Positions 24,571 to 32,999 of a stretch of DNA of 54,492 nt are shown one piece after another. Both the position numbers and the translations under genes were made by a program. Numbering within the stretch: the first letter of the stretch is position 1; every line of letters starts with the position of its first letter. The notes beneath the pieces are model-generated. The model worked only from the letters and a program-made list of their open reading frames with translations, searched no databases and was not told where the DNA came from. This DNA is from Cyclobacteriaceae bacterium. GTDB lineage: Bacteria; Bacteroidota; Bacteroidia; Cytophagales; Cyclobacteriaceae. The stretch spans positions 1-54,492 of the forward strand of contig JAEUUE010000156.1 in assembly GCA_016787605.1 (NCBI GenBank). The letters are read 5' to 3'.

Positions 24571-25812
24571 ATGAAAACAATGCGCTTGAAAATAACTACG
24601 ATCCTCGTGTGCCTGGCGGCATCCGCAAACGCACAAGTCCTTACGCTCGACAGCGTGCTGCGTTTGGTAGCGGCGAGAAACCCGATGCTGCAGGAGTACG
24701 ACATGCGGTCAAAAGCCCAGCAGGCCTACACGGCCGGGGCTAAAGGGTGGATGGCCCCGATGGTGGGCGCAGGAACCTTTATGACACCGTATCCTGGGCA
24801 GAACCCCGAGGAGGCAAGCAAGGGGAGCCTCATGATCACGGTCGAGCAGAACATACCCAATCCGGCCAAGCTCGCTGCCAACGAGCGCTATTTTGCCTCG
24901 CGTTCGGCCGTGGAAGACCAGGGAAAGGCGAAGCAGTTCAACCTGCTCCGCGCCGAAGCCAAGTCGGCCTATTACCAATGGCTGGTGGCCGAGCGCAAGC
25001 GTGTGGTATTGAAGGAAGGTGACCAGATTCTGGATCTGATGCTGAAACTGGCACGCCTGCGGTATCCCTACAACCAGGGCAGCCTGGGGTCGATCTATAA
25101 AACAGAAGGCAGACAGCACGAAGTGAGAAACATGCTGCTCATGACGGAAGGTGAGATCGAAGAGGCCTCTGCCAGGCTCAAGGCGCTGATGAACCTGCCG
25201 GCCAACGCGGCATTGGCGATCGATACGACGCTGCGGATCGGGTTCAACCATTCGCTGGCCGAGGATACCGCTTCCTTGCGTATGACCCGCAGCGATATCC
25301 GCCAAATCGACAAAACCATCGAAGTGATGCGGCTTAACCGCGAGCTGCAGCAATACCAGGCAAAGCCCGAATTCCGCCTGCGTTTCGATCACATGCAGCC
25401 GCTGGGGCAGGGAATGCCCACGCAGTTTACGGCGATGGCCATGGTGTCTATTCCCATCGCGCCGTGGTCATCCAAAATGTACAAGTCTGAAGTGCGCGGG
25501 ATGGAGTATGATATCGAAGCCATGCGGCGCGGGCAGGAGTCCATCCTGCTCGAAGCGCGTGGCATGCTGGCCGGCATGACGGCCCAGCTGAGGCGCATGG
25601 AGCAGCAGCTGGAAAACTACCGCACGCGGATCATCCCGGCGCTGCGTAAAAACCATGAATCACTGATGGTGGCCTACGAAGAAAACCGGGAGTCGTTGTC
25701 TTCGGTCGTTGACGGATGGGAAGCGATGAACATGGCCCGGTTGGAGTATACCGACAAACTGAACGAATTCTATCAAATGCTGGTGCGCTATGAAAAAGAA
25801 GTGGAACAATAA
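24571..25812 (+). CDS. TolC-family outer-membrane channel (CusC-like)
   Basis: 413 residues from the ATG at 24571; a TTG six codons upstream abuts the cusA stop. The signal peptide ends at SANAQ. The mature part opens with LTLDSVLRLVAARNPMLQEYDMRSKAQQAY and has the long coiled helices and repeated halves of the TolC fold. It would form the outer-membrane part of the tripartite pump with CusA and one of the two adaptors encoded downstream. Its gene is 20 bp after cusA. This channel is shorter than E. coli CusC, as is usual in Bacteroidota. Confidence 0.9.
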   Translation: MKTMRLKITTILVCLAASANAQVLTLDSVLRLVAARNPMLQEYDMRSKAQQAYTAGAKGWMAPMVGAGTFMTPYPGQNPEEASKGSLMITVEQNIPNPAKLAANERYFASRSAVEDQGKAKQFNLLRAEAKSAYYQWLVAERKRVVLKEGDQILDLMLKLARLRYPYNQGSLGSIYKTEGRQHEVRNMLLMTEGEIEEASARLKALMNLPANAALAIDTTLRIGFNHSLAEDTASLRMTRSDIRQIDKTIEVMRLNRELQQYQAKPEFRLRFDHMQPLGQGMPTQFTAMAMVSIPIAPWSSKMYKSEVRGMEYDIEAMRRGQESILLEARGMLAGMTAQLRRMEQQLENYRTRIIPALRKNHESLMVAYEENRESLSSVVDGWEAMNMARLEYTDKLNEFYQMLVRYEKEVEQ

Positions 25813-25837
25813 TAAACCCCGTGAACGGGTGGATGCC

Positions 25838-27130
25838 ATGAAAGCGATTGCCATGATGATAAAAACCAGGTATGCCGCACTGTGGATGTGGGCTATCCTG
25901 CTGGTTGCCTGCCAGGCTGATAAGAATTCGGCGTCCAGTGATCAGTATACCTGCCCGATGCATCCCACGGTGATCACCGCAACACAAGGTTCCTGCCCGG
26001 TATGCGGAATGGACCTGGTCCGCAAGGCCCGGGCCGGTGAAGAGGTTGTGATCACGGAAGCGTTAACCAAGAGACTTCAGTCGCCGGACGAGTCGGTGAT
26101 CGCAGAAATGCGGACGATCAAGCCTTCTTACGGTCGTAAGCCGCTCTCCGTGACAACCAACGGGGTGGTTACCTACGATACCCGGTTGGTTCATACGATT
26201 CCTGCACGGGTTGGCGGACGGCTGGAGAAAGTCTATCTCCGGTATGCGTACCAGCCGGTGCGGAAAGGACAGGCCGTGGCTGATATCTACAGCCCGGAAA
26301 TGCTTACAGCCCAGCAGGAATTTCTTTTCCTTCTCAAAAGCGATGGGGGAAATGAATCCCTGGTTCAGGCCGCCAAACAGAAACTCAGCCTGCTCGGTGC
26401 GACCACTTCGCAGATCGAGAACTGGGCAACGACTGGGGTGGCCAGCCCGCGCTTCACTGTATACAGTCCTGTGGATGGCTATGTGATCATCCCGGAATCC
26501 GCCGCGTCGGCCGTTTCTCAGCCTGTGACGGCCGCAAGTACGGATATGGGTGGTGATATGAATGCTTCCACCCCAACACCGGCGGCAATGCCCGCGTCGG
26601 CAAGAACGAAAGAGTTGATCCGCGTCGGCGATTACGTCACGCGCGGCCAGACCTTGTTTACCATCGCCGGTACGCAATCGATGCGGTTGGAGTTTAGCGT
26701 CCCGACACAGCAACTGGGAATTATCCGGGTTGGCGACCGCATGAAGGTTCAATGGAGCGCGGGAGGTGAGCGTGAAGCGAGGGTAGACTTCGTGCAACCT
26801 TTTTACGATGAAGGCGACGTGTTGCAGAAGATCCGGACCTATGTCAAGGAGCCGTCTTTGCGCATCGGCGAATTTGTCAGCGCCAGGCTGCTCACTGAGT
26901 CGCCCGAGGCTCTATGGGTTCCTCGCAATTCGATAACCGAGCTCGGCGGTGCCCAGGCGGTGTTCGTGAAGACCCGCGGGGTATTCAAAGCCAGGGAAGT
27001 GGAGACCGGCATCCGGACCAATGGATGGATCGAAATTCGGGGTGGGCTGACATCCTCCGACGAAATCGCCGAAGAAGCGGCCTTCCTGGTGGACAGTGAA
27101 AGTTTTATCAAAACCGATCGAAGCAAATGA
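25838..27130 (+). CDS. RND periplasmic adaptor 1 with heavy-metal-binding domain (CusB-like)
   Basis: 430 residues from the ATG at 25838; the frame is open to 25790 and an in-frame ATG there would overlap the TolC gene. The lipoprotein leader ends at Cys25 (ILLVACQ). Residues 37-60 are the heavy-metal-binding motif YTCPMHP...CPVCGMDL (Cys39, Met41, His42, Cys53, Cys56, Met58). The membrane-fusion body follows (RVGGRLEKVYLRYAYQPVRKGQAVADIYSPEM). Between its two barrel halves lies a Met-containing insert near residues 230-250 (DMGGDMNAS). It should link CusA to the channel and hand over copper. The stop overlaps the next adaptor's start. Confidence 0.9.
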   Translation: MKAIAMMIKTRYAALWMWAILLVACQADKNSASSDQYTCPMHPTVITATQGSCPVCGMDLVRKARAGEEVVITEALTKRLQSPDESVIAEMRTIKPSYGRKPLSVTTNGVVTYDTRLVHTIPARVGGRLEKVYLRYAYQPVRKGQAVADIYSPEMLTAQQEFLFLLKSDGGNESLVQAAKQKLSLLGATTSQIENWATTGVASPRFTVYSPVDGYVIIPESAASAVSQPVTAASTDMGGDMNASTPTPAAMPASARTKELIRVGDYVTRGQTLFTIAGTQSMRLEFSVPTQQLGIIRVGDRMKVQWSAGGEREARVDFVQPFYDEGDVLQKIRTYVKEPSLRIGEFVSARLLTESPEALWVPRNSITELGGAQAVFVKTRGVFKAREVETGIRTNGWIEIRGGLTSSDEIAEEAAFLVDSESFIKTDRSK

Positions 27131-28341
27131 AATCGAAAGACATACTGAGATTCGTGTCCCACAGGAGTGGGCTCCTGCTCTTCCTCTTCCTGATGATGGC
27201 GTGCACCGGTTCACCCCGGCATGAACACGATCAGGCTGAAGCCACCGAGGTTTACACCTGTCCCATGCACCCGGAGGTGACGCAGCCGGGACCGGGTAAA
27301 TGCCCAGTCTGCGGGATGGACCTGGTGAAGAAAGCTTCCCCGACGGCAGCAAACCACGGGCTGATGCTGACCGACAGCCAGATCAGGCTGGCAAATATCA
27401 CGACGCGGAAAGTGGCTCAACGAAAGATGGGGAACTCCCTTTTGCTCAACGCCCGGCTTGCGGCCAACCAGGAAACATCGGAAGTGGTGAGCAGTCGCAC
27501 GGCCGGCCGCATCGACCGCCTATACATTAAAGAGACAGGTCAACCCTTGCGTACCGGCGCGGCATTTCTTGAACTCTACAGCGAAAATCTTCTCACGCTG
27601 CAGAAGGAATATTTATTGGCCCTTGACCAGGCAGCCGCTGTAGATCAGCGTTACGAGGCGTTTGTGGCCTCTTCCCGTAAGAAGCTGATCCGCTTTGGTC
27701 TGACCGAAGCGCAAGTCGATGAGTTGAAGCGGACACGGGCCACGCAGGAGCGCATTACGTTCCTTGCCCCCGTGGGTGGCCTGGTCACGGAGATCCTCGT
27801 GGCCGAAGGTCAGTACGTGGAGGAAGGAACTCCATTGTACCGGGTGGAGGACATCCGCCGCCTGTGGGTGGAGGCAGAACTGTATCCGGCCGAGGCAAAT
27901 GCGATCCGCACAGGGGAGAAGGTGGAAGTCAATATCCCCGGAATCACCCGTGAGCCGCTTTCGGCATCCGTTAGCTTCATCAGCCCGGAATACCGCGACA
28001 ATGCCCAGGTGGTGATCCTGCGCGCTACGCTCGACAATCCTGCCCTGGCCTATCGCCCGGGCATGCCCGCCGAGGTAGTCGTCCGCCATTCCGTTCGCCC
28101 GGCGATTTCAGTGCCTGCTGATGCAGTCATTCGCAGTTCCGGCAATGCCCACGTGTTTGTTTTAACAGATAAGAATACCTTTGAGCGCCGAATGGTTCGT
28201 GTCGGTCTTGAAGATGCCTCTTACCTGGAAATCCTCTCCGGATTGCAGGAGGGCGACGAAGTGGTGGTCACCGGCGCCTACCTCCTGCACAGTGAGATGA
28301 TCCTGAAAGGAATCGGAAGTCAAACATCTCATCAACATTAA
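27127..28341 (+). CDS. RND periplasmic adaptor 2 with heavy-metal-binding domain (CusB-like)
   Basis: 404 residues, starting in an ATGA overlap with adaptor 1. The leader ends at Cys26 (LMMACTGSP), after which HEHDQAE adds histidines. The metal motif YTCPMHP...CPVCGMDL gives Cys45, Met47, His48, Cys59, Cys62, Met64. The body has the hairpin (ISSRTAGRIDRLYIKETGQPLRTG-like region at about 118-145), the lipoyl region (LAPVGGLVTEILVAEGQYVEEG) and the beta-barrel and membrane-proximal parts. It is related to, but clearly different from, adaptor 1, and lacks that protein's Met-rich insert. The two may work as a mixed assembly or with different channels. Confidence 0.9.
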   Translation: MKSKDILRFVSHRSGLLLFLFLMMACTGSPRHEHDQAEATEVYTCPMHPEVTQPGPGKCPVCGMDLVKKASPTAANHGLMLTDSQIRLANITTRKVAQRKMGNSLLLNARLAANQETSEVVSSRTAGRIDRLYIKETGQPLRTGAAFLELYSENLLTLQKEYLLALDQAAAVDQRYEAFVASSRKKLIRFGLTEAQVDELKRTRATQERITFLAPVGGLVTEILVAEGQYVEEGTPLYRVEDIRRLWVEAELYPAEANAIRTGEKVEVNIPGITREPLSASVSFISPEYRDNAQVVILRATLDNPALAYRPGMPAEVVVRHSVRPAISVPADAVIRSSGNAHVFVLTDKNTFERRMVRVGLEDASYLEILSGLQEGDEVVVTGAYLLHSEMILKGIGSQTSHQH

Positions 28342-28373
28342 TCCATTAACTAAACGCAAAACACAATACCTCT

Positions 28374-28976
28374 ATGAAAATGAAAACCCTTTTCGCCCTC
28401 GCCCTTTTCACCGTCGTTATGTTCACGCAATGCGGTGGACCCAGGAAAGAAGACGCTGCGGCAACTGAAGCAGAACACGCCTCGGGTTCCGAAACTGCCC
28501 AGGCGGCAACGGGTCCTCAGTTTGAAGTGGACAAACTCTTCCAGGAACAGTTGGTTCGTGTCCTGCAGAACTACCTGAAAGTGAAGGATGCCTTTGTGGC
28601 GTCGGACGCAGCTTTGGTAAAGTCGGAAGCGGCCAATTTCAGGAAAGTACTGAAAGCCGTAGACCCCAAGATGCTCAACGGTCCCGCGCTCAACGATTGG
28701 TCAAATTATTCCAACAACCTGGAAATGGCGCTGGCTGAAATCACGGGTACGGATGACATTGAAGCCCAGCGTGCTTCCTTCAGCGCCCTCTCGGACAATC
28801 TTTACAGGAGCATTAAGGCCTATGGCCTGGGAACGATGACGGCGTATTACGAGTTCTGTCCCATGGCCTTCAACGACCAGGGCGGCTATTGGCTCAGCGA
28901 CAGCAAGGAGATCCGCAATCCCTATTTCGGGGACAAGATGCTCACCTGCGGCCGGGTAACGGAAGAACTCAACTAG
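28374..28976 (+). CDS. DUF3347 lipoprotein, probable periplasmic copper-binding protein
   Basis: 200 residues with a lipoprotein leader ending at Cys20 (MFTQCGGP). Residues about 50-195 are a DUF3347 domain: LQNYLKVKDAFVASD at the front and the conserved end YYEFCPMAFNDQGGYW, IRNPYFGDKMLTCG. The Cys-Pro-Met, Met and Cys-Gly residues in that end look like metal ligands. In other Bacteroidota this domain is fused to the C-terminus of CusB-type adaptors; here it is a separate protein encoded 32 bp after adaptor 2. No CusF-like chaperone is present in the island, so this protein may take that place. Confidence 0.85.
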   Translation: MKMKTLFALALFTVVMFTQCGGPRKEDAAATEAEHASGSETAQAATGPQFEVDKLFQEQLVRVLQNYLKVKDAFVASDAALVKSEAANFRKVLKAVDPKMLNGPALNDWSNYSNNLEMALAEITGTDDIEAQRASFSALSDNLYRSIKAYGLGTMTAYYEFCPMAFNDQGGYWLSDSKEIRNPYFGDKMLTCGRVTEELN

Positions 28977-28980
28977 TCCC

Positions 28981-29484
28981 GTGAACACAACCACCAGTCT
29001 GCGCAGCGGTCTTCGCTGGATTCCAGCGACGATGGTCACTGCCTTCCTGCTTTTTGGGTGCTCGCCCAAAGAGGAGCAAAAGAATGCCCTGGGCGATTTT
29101 CGCCTGGCGACGCTGGAAGGGGAGAGCATCGACCTCGGGAAATACCAGGGGAAGCGCGTCTTTATTAATGTGTGGGCTACATGGTGCAAGCCCTGCGTCC
29201 AGGAGATGCCTACCATCGCCGCAGCCATGAAGGAAGTGGAGGGAAGCGGGGTGGTATTCCTGTTCGCGTCGTCAGAAGAAGCGGAAGAGATCATCGGCTT
29301 CCGGGATCGCAGGGGCTTCCCTTTTGACTACGTCAGGCTCCTGAACCTGGAAGCGCTTTCCATCCAGGCCTTGCCCGCCACGTTTATTTTTGACAAGGAT
29401 GGCAACCTGGTATACGGCGAAGAAGGGTTCCGCGACTGGAGTGACCCTGAAAACATGAAATACATCAGACCGACTGCGGAATGA
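28981..29484 (+). CDS. TlpA-like thioredoxin lipoprotein
   Basis: 167 residues from a GTG at 28981, 4 bp after the previous stop. A leader ends at Cys27 (FLLFGCSPK). The thioredoxin fold carries the active site WATWCKPC (Cys69, Cys72) and the cis-proline loop ALPATFIFDKDG. Such TlpA/ResA-type proteins reduce disulfides or protect cysteines in the periplasm. In a copper operon it could keep Cys ligands of the neighbouring metal-binding proteins reduced, which is inference. The stop overlaps the next gene's start (ATGA). Confidence 0.9.
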   Translation: MNTTTSLRSGLRWIPATMVTAFLLFGCSPKEEQKNALGDFRLATLEGESIDLGKYQGKRVFINVWATWCKPCVQEMPTIAAAMKEVEGSGVVFLFASSEEAEEIIGFRDRRGFPFDYVRLLNLEALSIQALPATFIFDKDGNLVYGEEGFRDWSDPENMKYIRPTAE

Positions 29485-30698
29485 GAAAAACTTCGTGGCT
29501 ACTCGTCCTGGTCATTGCTGCCGCTTGCGGCAGCCGTGAAAAATCGGCGCCGGTCAGCCTGCAGTGGCAACCCCTGCCGTCACCGGCTGACTCCCTCACC
29601 GCGGAGCCGTACCTCACCACGGATCCGTCCGGACGGGTATTCCTCTCCTGGATCGAACGCGGCGCGGATACCAGTCGCTTCCTGTTTTCTGAACTCCATG
29701 ATACGGCGTGGACATCCCCTGCCGTGATTGCCCGGGGTGCCACCTGGTTTATCAACTGGGCCGACTACCCCATGGTGGCTTCCGACGGCGCATCCAACCG
29801 GGTGGCTCACCTGCTCGACAAAAGCGGGGAGGGGAAGTTTGCCTACGATGTAAAAGTTTTCACGTCGGGCGACAATGGAGTGACCTGGAGGGCGCCGTTT
29901 ATTTTACACGACGACGGCAAGGAGGCAGAACACGGATTCGTATCGCTGGTCCCCTATGAAGGGAAAGTGTTCGTCACCTGGCTTGACGGACGAAATACCG
30001 CAATGGAGGGAATGGAAAACATGGAAGGCATGGATCATAGCGGGCATCACGGATCGATGAGCCTTCGCGCGGCCATCATGGACTACAGCGGCCAAAAGAT
30101 CCGTGAATGGGAATTGGATAAAAAGACTTGCGATTGCTGTCAGACCACGGCGGCCATCACGGAAAACGGTCCGGTAGTGATCTACCGCGACCGGAGCGAC
30201 GAAGAGATCCGGGATCTTTCGATTGTGCGATGGGTGAACGGCGCGTGGACCGAACCTGCACCGGTGCACCGGGACAACTGGAAGATTGCCGGCTGTCCGG
30301 TGAACGGGCCGAGGGTGTCGGTGCAAGGCGGCCAGTTGGCCGTAGCCTGGTTTTCGGCGGCGACCGATCCGGCCCATGTCAATGTGGTATTCTCCTCGGA
30401 CAATGGCGCATCGTTTGGAGCGCCGGTTTCCGTCGATGAAGGGCATGCCATCGGCCGCGTGGATATCGAGTGGATCGACGACCACCGCGTGATCGTCAGC
30501 TGGATGGAAGGAACCTATATCAAAGCCGCCGTCGTTCATGCCGATGGCGAACGCGAAACGCCTGTGACCATCGCCGAGTCATCAGAAGCCCGCTCGAGTG
30601 GCTTTCCGCAAATTACCCGCACCCAACACGGATTGGTCGTAGCATGGACTGACGATAAGTCCAGGCAAGTGAAAACAGGCCTTCTCAAACTAAACTGA
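29481..30698 (+). CDS. Sialidase-like beta-propeller lipoprotein with Met/His-rich loop and CxCC motif
   Basis: 405 residues, leader ending at Cys16 (IAAACGSRE). Repeats with sialidase-type Asp-box elements (SGDNGVTWRAPF at about 129-140, SSDNGASFGAPV further on) suggest a beta-propeller. Between blades lies a loop with Met175, Met178, Met181, Met184, His186, His189, His190 and Met193 (MEGMENMEGMDHSGHH), followed by Cys217, Cys219 and Cys220 in KTCDCCQT. These are typical soft-metal ligands. True sialidase activity is unlikely in this setting; storage, sensing or oxidation of copper is more likely. It is translationally coupled to the TlpA-like gene. Confidence 0.75.
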   Translation: MRKTSWLLVLVIAAACGSREKSAPVSLQWQPLPSPADSLTAEPYLTTDPSGRVFLSWIERGADTSRFLFSELHDTAWTSPAVIARGATWFINWADYPMVASDGASNRVAHLLDKSGEGKFAYDVKVFTSGDNGVTWRAPFILHDDGKEAEHGFVSLVPYEGKVFVTWLDGRNTAMEGMENMEGMDHSGHHGSMSLRAAIMDYSGQKIREWELDKKTCDCCQTTAAITENGPVVIYRDRSDEEIRDLSIVRWVNGAWTEPAPVHRDNWKIAGCPVNGPRVSVQGGQLAVAWFSAATDPAHVNVVFSSDNGASFGAPVSVDEGHAIGRVDIEWIDDHRVIVSWMEGTYIKAAVVHADGERETPVTIAESSEARSSGFPQITRTQHGLVVAWTDDKSRQVKTGLLKLN

Positions 30699-30704
30699 TT
30701 ACGT

Positions 30705-31310
30705 ATGCGATTTATTTATGTGGTTCTGACGATGGTGATGATGGCGGCCTGTTCGGGCGACAAGCGACCGGCACAGGAGTTAACCACTCCGGCCGGAACT
30801 GCGCCCAAGGATGATTTTGTGGTGATCGGCGACCAGCCTGGCCCGGACTCACTCAAAGGAAGCCTGCGCGCCAAGGCGGAAGGGAACATTGGCTCGACAA
30901 AAATATCGGTACGCTATCATTCCCCGGCCGTCCGGGGCCGGATCATCTGGGGAGGTCTCGTTCCGCTCGACCAGGTGTGGGTGACCGGCGCACACATGGC
31001 AACCAGGGTGGAGTTCAGCGAGAATGTGAGTGTTGACGGAAAGCCGGTGCCGGCAGGGGCCTATGCGCTCTTTTCTTTCCCCGGCAAGGACACCTGGACG
31101 CTGGTACTCAACAGCAACTGGCAACAACACCTGGCCGATGAGTACGATCAAAGCCTCGATATGATTAGAATTTCAGTGAAGCCGCTGAAGCGTGATGTGC
31201 TCCAGGAGCGGTTGCAGTACTCGATTGTGCAGGAGACGCCGACCCAGGGCAAACTGGTGGTGCGTTGGGAGTATGTCGAAGTGGCCCTGCCCGTGACGGT
31301 GATGCCCTGA
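30705..31310 (+). CDS. DUF2911 lipoprotein
   Basis: 201 residues with a leader ending at Cys16 (MMAACSGDK). The DUF2911 domain fills the rest: KISVRYHSPAVRGRIIWGGLVPLDQVWVTGAHMAT, VPAGAYALFSFPGKDTWTLVLN and a closing VRWEYVEVALPV. The domain is common in Bacteroidota and of unknown function. The gene begins 6 bp after the propeller gene stop, so it probably belongs to the copper island transcript. Nothing in the sequence itself suggests metal binding. Confidence 0.85.
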   Translation: MRFIYVVLTMVMMAACSGDKRPAQELTTPAGTAPKDDFVVIGDQPGPDSLKGSLRAKAEGNIGSTKISVRYHSPAVRGRIIWGGLVPLDQVWVTGAHMATRVEFSENVSVDGKPVPAGAYALFSFPGKDTWTLVLNSNWQQHLADEYDQSLDMIRISVKPLKRDVLQERLQYSIVQETPTQGKLVVRWEYVEVALPVTVMP

Positions 31311-31317
31311 TTGACTG

Positions 31318-31902
31318 ATGGCTGATTCCCTGGACCCGATTCGATCGTTGACGGAGGCTGTGCACCCCCTTCCGGAGGAGGCATGGCAAGCGTTTGCCGG
31401 AATCTGGCAGCCTTTCGAGGCGGCTCGTAAGGAACTGCTCACGACGGCCGGTGAAAAAGAGAGATACTTGTACGTCGTGCTGGACGGCGTTCAACGGGTG
31501 TATTATGCCGATGACCAGGGACGGGAAGCGACGCTGGTCTTTACCTACCCGCCTTCGTTTGGAGGGGTGCTGGATGCTCTCATGCAACAGACGCCCTCGC
31601 GATATTATTTCGAAACGCTGACTCCCTCCCGTTTTCTCCGGGCCCCCGCTGAAAAATTGTTTGCCGCCATGGCTCAGCATCCCGACCTGGAATTGCTGGT
31701 CCGCAAAGGCATCACCGGTGCCTTATCGGGCGTGCTCGAGCGACTGGCGGAAGTGCAAAGCTTCTCGGCGGAGGATCGATTCCGTTCCCTGTTGAAGCGC
31801 AGCCCCCATATCCTGCAGCTGGTGCCGCACAAGTACCTGGCCAATTACCTGGGCATGGACGCCACGAATTTCAGCAAGCTGATCAATCGGGTAAAAATCT
31901 GA
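31318..31902 (+). CDS. Crp/Fnr-family transcriptional regulator
   Basis: 194 residues. The first about 125 residues are a cyclic-nucleotide-binding-type beta roll (LTTAGEKERYLYVVLDGVQRVYYADDQGREATLVFTYPPSFGG), followed by the long dimerisation helix and a short DNA-binding part ending LVPHKYLANYLGMDATNFSKLINRVKI, where the recognition helix is MDATNFSKLINR. The cAMP-binding arginine-serine pair is not evident, so the ligand, if any, is unknown. It lies 7 bp after the DUF2911 gene, at the end of the copper island, and may regulate it. No Cys cluster for an Fnr-type iron-sulfur centre is seen. Confidence 0.85.
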   Translation: MADSLDPIRSLTEAVHPLPEEAWQAFAGIWQPFEAARKELLTTAGEKERYLYVVLDGVQRVYYADDQGREATLVFTYPPSFGGVLDALMQQTPSRYYFETLTPSRFLRAPAEKLFAAMAQHPDLELLVRKGITGALSGVLERLAEVQSFSAEDRFRSLLKRSPHILQLVPHKYLANYLGMDATNFSKLINRVKI

Positions 31903-31978
31903 GGGAAGCCAAAATGTTGGTAAATGCCAAGGTATCGGTCCGGGCGGACGGGCACCTTTGTGGAAACAAATCCACATT

Positions 31979-32389
31979 ATGAAAAACCAATCTATTCTTA
32001 AGGTCACTTCCTTTTTCTTCGTCGGGCTCTCCGCGTTTTGCTTCCTCATGGTCAGCGCCATGGCCTTCATCAATCCGCAGTCGGTGATGGACCTGGTCCA
32101 GGTGCAGCTTTCCAATACGGATGCAGCAAGTTCCATCCGCGGTATTTATGGAGGCGCGGGCCTCAGTATCGTGATCATGCTCATTTACCTATCCCGGAAG
32201 GATATCCGCGAAGCGCTTGGCTTCCTGGTTTTACTGTGGGGCTTTTATGCCCTGTCGAGGGGAATTACTCAAATGGCCGAGGGTCCGCTGGGTCCCTTTG
32301 GCAAACAGTGGATTCTCATCGAGGCGCTCTTCTGCGGCATCGCCGGACTGCTACTGATGATGCATTACCGTAAATTCCACTTCGCATGA
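31979..32389 (+). CDS. DUF4345-like membrane protein
   Basis: 136 residues from the ATG at 31979. Four hydrophobic helices are visible: VTSFFFVGLSAFCFLMVSAMAF, IYGGAGLSIVIMLIYL, ALGFLVLLWGFYALSRGI and ILIEALFCGIAGLLLMM. The pattern matches small four-helix DUF4345-type proteins. The conserved segment SSIRGIYGGAGL lies between helices one and two. Function unknown. The stop overlaps the start of the next, DinB-like gene. Confidence 0.7.
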   Translation: MKNQSILKVTSFFFVGLSAFCFLMVSAMAFINPQSVMDLVQVQLSNTDAASSIRGIYGGAGLSIVIMLIYLSRKDIREALGFLVLLWGFYALSRGITQMAEGPLGPFGKQWILIEALFCGIAGLLLMMHYRKFHFA

Positions 32390-32940
32390 GCCGCCCGATG
32401 GATACGAACAGCCTGCTGATCGACCTGGAACAGGACGTGGAGCGGCACCTGGCGGAGGCGGTACGGTCGTACCAGAACTGGACGGCGGAGAAGCTTCTGG
32501 AAAAACCAAAAGATGGCGGCTGGAGCGTAGCCGAATGCCTGTGGCACCTCAACAGCTATGGTGACTATTACCTTCCCCGCATTGAAAAGGGGCTTGCCCA
32601 TCCATCCGGTGCCAATCCTTTCTTTCGCAGTTCATTGATCGGTGCGTGGTTCACCCGGCTGATGAAACCCCGGCCCGGGATGACCAAATTCAAGGCGTTC
32701 AAGGATCATGTCCCTCCGCCGGGGATTGATCCCCTGCAGACCGTTGCGGAATTCATCCAGCAGCAGGAGGCGCTGTTGTCACTGCTGCGGCGGGCAAAGT
32801 CGGCAGATTTAAACGCCATTCGTATCGGGATTTCCATCATGCCCTGGTTTACCCTGAAGCTGGGAGATGTCTTCCAGTTCCTGGTCGCGCACCAGGAGAG
32901 GCACATGGTGCAGGCGGCAAGGGTGGCAGAGAGCCAGTGA
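32386..32940 (+). CDS. DinB-family protein
   Basis: 184 residues, starting in an ATGA overlap with the membrane protein gene. The DinB four-helix bundle is indicated by WSVAECLWHLNSYGDYYLPRIEKGL near the front and FQFLVAHQERHMVQAARV at the end; their histidines (HLN and HQERH) would form the metal-binding triad. Members of this family are often thiol-dependent transferases or hydrolases. The actual reaction is unknown. Coupled translation with the upstream DUF4345-like gene suggests a shared task. Confidence 0.85.
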   Translation: MSRPMDTNSLLIDLEQDVERHLAEAVRSYQNWTAEKLLEKPKDGGWSVAECLWHLNSYGDYYLPRIEKGLAHPSGANPFFRSSLIGAWFTRLMKPRPGMTKFKAFKDHVPPPGIDPLQTVAEFIQQQEALLSLLRRAKSADLNAIRIGISIMPWFTLKLGDVFQFLVAHQERHMVQAARVAESQ

Positions 32941-32999
32941 AATACTGCCCGACGTTGAAGGATAACCAGTAACTTGGTTCCTCAAAACCGCGCCGGACC

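Noticed and set aside
29481-30698. Label as exo-alpha-sialidase
   Set aside because: Only Asp-box-like repeats support it. The Met/His loop, CxCC motif and copper-gene context fit a metal-related role better.
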